Source: Saturnia japonica (Eukaryota; Arthropoda; Insecta; Lepidoptera; Saturniidae). Taken from it: a stretch of DNA of 64,000 nucleotides. Both the position numbers and the translations under genes were made by a program. The stretch spans positions 3,286,001-3,350,000 of the forward strand of contig CM065322.1 of assembly GCA_033032175.1 (NCBI GenBank), read 5' to 3'. This document shows, piece after piece, positions 59,833-64,000 of the stretch (position 1 is the stretch's first letter; every line of letters begins with the position of its first letter). Below the pieces are notes generated by a model that saw only the letters and a program-made list of their open reading frames with translations, searched no databases and had not been told where the DNA came from.

Positions 59833-62141
59833 TTTTTTTTTTTTTTTTTATTTTTTTTTTTATTAATGGGTGGGTTAATGAACCCCACCCCCCTAAGAAA
59901 GTCTCTAACATAATCAGAGAAAGATGTTCTAATTAATTATTTAAGTACTCTTATTTTATAAATCCCACATTCTCTCCTACGACTCATTTAAGCTGGTCCC
60001 TACTCCTAGTTACCCCTTTCTATTTATTAACTACGACCCTTTCTTTCTCTTCACTGACTTTTATTCCCTAAACCTAATTTCCCATTTTATTTCTTTATTA
60101 AAAACAAAACTTACAACAATACATTACAAAATCAATTAATTACAAAATTAACTCACATGTCAAAATAACAACAGTAATTAAATAATAATAAAATTAACAT
60201 CATTAGTCTATATAAATCACAATTCCTTACCATCTATTTACAACAATCCACATATAATCAATTTAATCTAACAATCACAAATTTTCCAGTATCAAAATTA
60301 ACAAAGATTTTTCCTATCTATTTATTGCGTTTACAGGCTATCTTTATGATTTTTTCCATGAATTTTAAAAATATACCCCTCACATCATCTTCAACCATCA
60401 TGGTATGCAGCAATTCCCTCTCAATCCTGCAACCAAGCCTGGACTCAAGGTCAAACCTGGACGAGCCGAAACGCGGACAATCTATGATGAGGTGAAAGAT
60501 TGTCTCGGCCGTATCCGGGTCGCATTCACACGCGGGACTATCCTTGATCTTGAAGCGGTACAGGTACGCCGCAAATCCTCCATGGCCCGTAAGGGCTTGG
60601 ACATGGGCGGGTAACAGATCGACCTTCCTCAACACCCGATGGGCGTCTGCCACATTGGGGAAGAAGGCCCGCGTCACCTCACCCGTGTCTGAGGACTCGT
60701 AGCGCTCCTGCCACTTAAGGACAGTCTCCTCTCGTATGATTTTCTTTGCATATGACACCGGATACTGATCGTAGTCGGCCACGGTCTTCTTGTGGGCGGC
60801 CCTCTTCGCCAACACATCAACACGTTCGTTACCGACAGTGCCGACGTGAGCACGCACCCAGTACAAGTGCACCACTCGCCCCTCCGCTCGAATAGCACGA
60901 ATCGCCGTCTGCGTCGCGAGAGCCAGACGGTGAGGCGGGACTGGGTTAGCCAGCATCTCCAGCGACGACTTAGAGTCACTGTAAATACTGACCTCCCCGT
61001 CACCAGCCTTATGGACCATCTGTACCGCTCTGTGCAACGCAAACAGTTCGGCTTGAAAAACAGAGCAGAAGGACTCTAGGCGAAACGTGGAGAACCTGGT
61101 CTCACGTCCTTCCTTAAACCAAGTCACAGCGGCTCCCACTCCACCGTCGATCTTACTGCCGTCGGTGAAGATCCCGGAGCCGCCGGACTCAGGGAGGACT
61201 TCCAGGCTCTCGTACGCTTCACCAACACAATGCACAGGATGCGGATAGTCGGCGAAGCTAACCGGCCGCTCCAACACACGGTCAACCACGATCTCGTCCA
61301 GTTGCAGGCCTCTCTTTGCACGATATAGTCTGTAAACCTCTTGGGCGCGGAGATCAAGCGGAAGCAAGTCTGCCAGAACCAATGCAGCCGTTAATGAAAC
61401 GGTCCTGTATGCCCTACAGATTTTTAGCGCAAAACCCCTCTGCAGCGAGCCTAATCTGTTCCTGATCGAGATCTTCGCTGCAGAGGGGCCCCACACATTA
61501 GCTGCATACAGGACAATAGGTTCAATTACTGCGACGTAAATCGTCCTGACAATCTCCGGGTTTAGGCCCCAGCTCACCCGAGCTGCACACGCCAGCTGCT
61601 TATAAATATCTGCCGCCTTCTTGCAGGCAACAGCGGCGTGTGCCTCAAAGGTGAGCTTCCTGTCCAAAATCAGGCCCAGCAGGCGGAACTCCTTCTCCAA
61701 TGGTAACCGGACACCTCCCATGGATAGAACTGGGGTGTCGAACTTAAGCCTCCTCGTAAGCACCATCGCTTTGGTCTTAAGCGGAGCAAAGGAGAGCTTA
61801 TTTTCGACACCCCAGTCCACCACGGTCTGCAGGGTCCGGCACGCGAATTCCTGCATGGGCCCGACCTCCCCCCCAGAGAAAACCAGGACGACGTCGTCCG
61901 CAAAGGCCTGGCAGTACACTCCCGCGACCTCGAGCTTCACCAACAGGGAATCGAGTATAAGGTTCCAAAAGGTCGGCCCAGCGATCGATCCCTGGACACA
62001 ACCCCTTGAAGACTCTCGACTCACCTGACAACCGGCATAACTTAGCTCAATACGTCGACCCTCAAGATATGACAGAACCACATCGTACAAATTTTCAGGG
62101 CACCTTTTGGCCACGAGCTGGGACTTCAGCGCAGGCCACCA
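59833..62141 (-). mobile_element. R1-group LINE, 5'-truncated (inner layer of nest)
   Basis: Runs from a T-rich tail at 59833-59861 (its poly(A) end on the minus strand) through a ~455 bp 3' UTR to the ORF ending at 60318 and up to the truncation near 62141. Interrupts the Gag of the BEL element on its 3' side. On its 5' side it meets the Jockey-like LINE across about 26 bp of unassigned AT-rich sequence (62142-62167). No target site duplication is recoverable. Confidence -1.
60318..62141 (-). CDS. R1-group LINE ORF2, C-terminal two-thirds (RT, RNase H, CCHC)
   Basis: Open without stops for about 600 codons. The partial frame opens with AWWPALKSQL, a block that precedes reverse transcriptase motif B in R1-type LINEs. 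Then come GCVQGSIAGPTFWN (motif B), FADD (motif C, about residue 71 from the GTG-initiated frame), an RNase H domain with D318, E356, D380 and HVGTVGNE at 423-430, and a closing C529-C531-H541-C546 zinc knuckle. The endonuclease and RT motifs upstream are lost by 5' truncation, so the copy is dead on arrival despite the intact frame. A much older relative lies at 46285-47480 on the other strand. RNase H plus the AWWP block argue for the R1/I group; assignment to a named family needs a search. Confidence -1.
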   Translation of the reverse strand, partial: WWPALKSQLVAKRCPENLYDVVLSYLEGRRIELSYAGCQVSRESSRGCVQGSIAGPTFWNLILDSLLVKLEVAGVYCQAFADDVVLVFSGGEVGPMQEFACRTLQTVVDWGVENKLSFAPLKTKAMVLTRRLKFDTPVLSMGGVRLPLEKEFRLLGLILDRKLTFEAHAAVACKKAADIYKQLACAARVSWGLNPEIVRTIYVAVIEPIVLYAANVWGPSAAKISIRNRLGSLQRGFALKICRAYRTVSLTAALVLADLLPLDLRAQEVYRLYRAKRGLQLDEIVVDRVLERPVSFADYPHPVHCVGEAYESLEVLPESGGSGIFTDGSKIDGGVGAAVTWFKEGRETRFSTFRLESFCSVFQAELFALHRAVQMVHKAGDGEVSIYSDSKSSLEMLANPVPPHRLALATQTAIRAIRAEGRVVHLYWVRAHVGTVGNERVDVLAKRAAHKKTVADYDQYPVSYAKKIIREETVLKWQERYESSDTGEVTRAFFPNVADAHRVLRKVDLLPAHVQALTGHGGFAAYLYRFKIKDSPACECDPDTAETIFHLIIDCPRFGSSRFDLESRLGCRIERELLHTMMVEDDVRGIFLKFMEKIIKIACKRNK

Positions 62142-62167
62142 CGCGTATTTTATTATTTATTAATTTA

Positions 62168-64000
62168 ATTTTTATGGGTACATGAAAATTCGTGTTTGTA
62201 TAAGGGCGAATGTGAGCCTGAGGGACGCAAGTACGGCGAGTGAATAATTAATAATTTAGTTTTGTCCGAATTCAATACAATGCCGTTATCATGAGACCAT
62301 TTTACAACAGCGTCAATGTCATGCTGTACCAGCCTACAAGTTTTAACAATGTCAATTCCAGCAAGCAATGTGCGCAAATCATCTATTAACATGCATCAGG
62401 TAGCAGAGTGGTCCACAGCCAGACCCCTGCGGAATACCACATCTCACATCCGTCCTATCACTGAATGAGTTACTCAATCTAACACGGTAGGAGCGTGACG
62501 TGAGGTAATCGCGGAACCATAGGTTCAGAGGTTCTCCCACACCGCACTCATTCATCGCATTAATAAGCGTGTCTGTTTCCAGGGTATCATATGCTTTCCT
62601 AAAATCGAAAAAGACAGCAATCACAAATTTTTTATCCTCCAAATAACTGTTAATCTCGTCTGTGAACTTGGCAAGTAGGTTATTTGTACTTTTCCCTTTC
62701 AAGGAACCATGTTGACAATTGTTAATAATTTGATGCTTTTGAAGGTAATCACCTACTTGATTTAATATACATTTTTCTATAACTTTATCTATACTAGATA
62801 AAATAGATATAGGTCTATAATTAGAATAGTTACGATCTCCTTTTTAATAAATCGGTCGGACTATTGATTCTTTTATTTTGCTGGGAAATTGAAAGTGTTT
62901 TACTGATAAATTAACAAGTTTCGCCATTACAGGACTAAATTTATCTACAATAAATTTAAGGTCAGACATACGAATTTGATCGCCACCCGAGGATTTATTG
63001 CTATTCATATTTTTAATAATATTTTTTATGTATTTACTATTTACGGGTTGCCATCTCATGTTCATATCTGAAAGTTTTACATACGAATTCCTATCTAATC
63101 ATTTTTCAGTACATGTGTGTTTAATATGTTCAATTTCGTTCTTAAACGTAGTTGCAAATTTGTTACAAATGTCTAATGTACTGCCCTGCCCCTCCATACT
63201 AGTTAATATTGATGAATCCACCGATTTTTTAGTAACTCCTAACATAGTATTAATTTTTTCCCATAACTTTTTTATGTTTTTATTACATTCTAATATACTT
63301 TCTCTATAGTATTTATTTTTACTTTTATTGATTGCTTTTTGACATTTGTTTCTATATTTCGTATAATTTAGACGCTTAAGCTTATTCTTCGGATCATTGC
63401 TCCATATATCAAATAGCCTATCTTTTTCCTCTATCATTTTCTTTAAGTTTTTGTTAATCCATATTTTATTGTTTCTGTTACTTACATAGATATTCTTAGT
63501 TATATAGCATTGGTTATATACATCAATAAATATTTAGTGGAACGACTTATATAATTCTATAGGACAATCAATGGTCAATAATTTATCAAAATTTATATTT
63601 AGCAACTTTTCTCTAACCATATTATTGTCTAACATACGCTTATTAGTTATTAGTGTAAGTGTGGACGGCAAACACTTTGATGGAGTGCGTTTCCATTCTC
63701 TATTTGCAGATATAAAGTAATGGTCAGATATTTTGTGTTTAATTATGGCCGAATAAATAGATGCCTTGCTTACCCATATATAAAGATGATCTATACAAGA
63801 TGTTACTATTTTTCCCATAAGAATTTCTTTGCGAGTTATATCATCGATACATTTTGTAAATCCATTTTCAGCTAGAATATTTTCATAAGAGATTACATTT
63901 TTGTCGTTAATATTGAGTAGATTTATATTGATATCGCCACAAAAAATTATAGTAGAATTTTGTGGGAAATAGTTTAAAATATTACGAATTTCGAGAATGA
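62168..64000 (-). pseudogene. Jockey-like LINE, endonuclease and RT part (outer layer of nest)
   Basis: The upstream half of the element whose end is at 53534-54348; it runs off the window. From the right: endonuclease remnant with CGDINI and SCIDHLY...SDHYFI; linker; RT blocks RPISILSS, FFDFRKAYDTL (catalytic D), and GIPQGSGCGPLCYLMHV. In-frame stops occur near 63534, 63099 and 62844, with coding-like sequence on both sides. Around 62391 the frame shifts and roughly 20 codons are missing, so the FADD box survives only as IDDLRTLL. The reading ends at FSCTHKN near 62168, where the second insertion abuts. It was already decayed, hence older than the BEL and R1 layers. Confidence -1.

Noticed and set aside
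55439..59913. Plus-strand ORFs of 60-166 codons across 55252-59913
   Set aside because: Antisense shadows of the minus-strand Gag-Pol frame.
60405..62028. Plus-strand and alternate minus-strand ORFs
   Set aside because: Shadows of the R1-type LINE ORF.
1..64000. CRISPR array, operon or prokaryotic defence system
   Set aside because: No regularly spaced identical repeats and no bacterial gene layout; the genes are spliced and insect-like.

Overview
The window looks like AT-rich nuclear DNA from a moth or butterfly (Lepidoptera). The evidence is two spliced genes of the insect gustatory receptor (GR) type, together with a repeat set usual for lepidopterans: tRNA-derived SINEs, Helitron-like 3' ends, mariner, R1-type, RTE-like and Jockey-like LINEs, and a BEL/Pao LTR element. 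No rRNA gene, CRISPR array or bacterial operon is visible. Everything here was read by eye; no database search was run, so family names rest on motifs.

Layout. 1-13,900: no host gene seen; dispersed repeats, including a ~1.3 kb imperfect inverted repeat of two Helitron-like ends (935-2250), SINE copies and LINE relics. 13,930-18,970: GR gene A. It has four exons that join into a clean 366-residue reading frame. A tandem, truncated copy of its 5' end lies just upstream, and its introns are full of nested retroelements. 19,489-20,488: a solo BEL/Pao LTR with a perfect 5-bp target duplication, itself hit by a small poly(A) retroposon. 20,500-48,100: mostly gene-poor AT-rich DNA with a mariner relic (25.8-27.1 kb), a second mariner-like fragment (44.4 kb), LINE relics, SINEs and paired dispersed repeats. 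48,142-51,599: GR gene B, four exons, 349 residues, with the same intron phases as gene A and the canonical receptor C-terminal motif. 53,534-64,000: a three-layer transposon nest on the minus strand. A Jockey-like LINE was split by a BEL/Pao element, whose 5' half is replaced by a 5'-truncated R1-type LINE.

How the genes relate. The two GR genes are paralogues on the same strand about 33 kb apart. Both have a long first exon, an exon of exactly 78 nt, an exon of 136-148 nt and a final exon of 173-191 nt, with introns in phases 0, 0 and 1. They probably encode seven-transmembrane ligand-gated channel subunits of chemosensory neurons. Gene A has drifted at the C-terminal signature, gene B has not. 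The rest of the window is transposable-element history. No clearly new biochemical system was found; the most unusual items are the nested TE stack with a missing BEL 5' half, the giant Helitron-type inverted repeat, and the GR 5'-end tandem duplication with frame-compensating indels.
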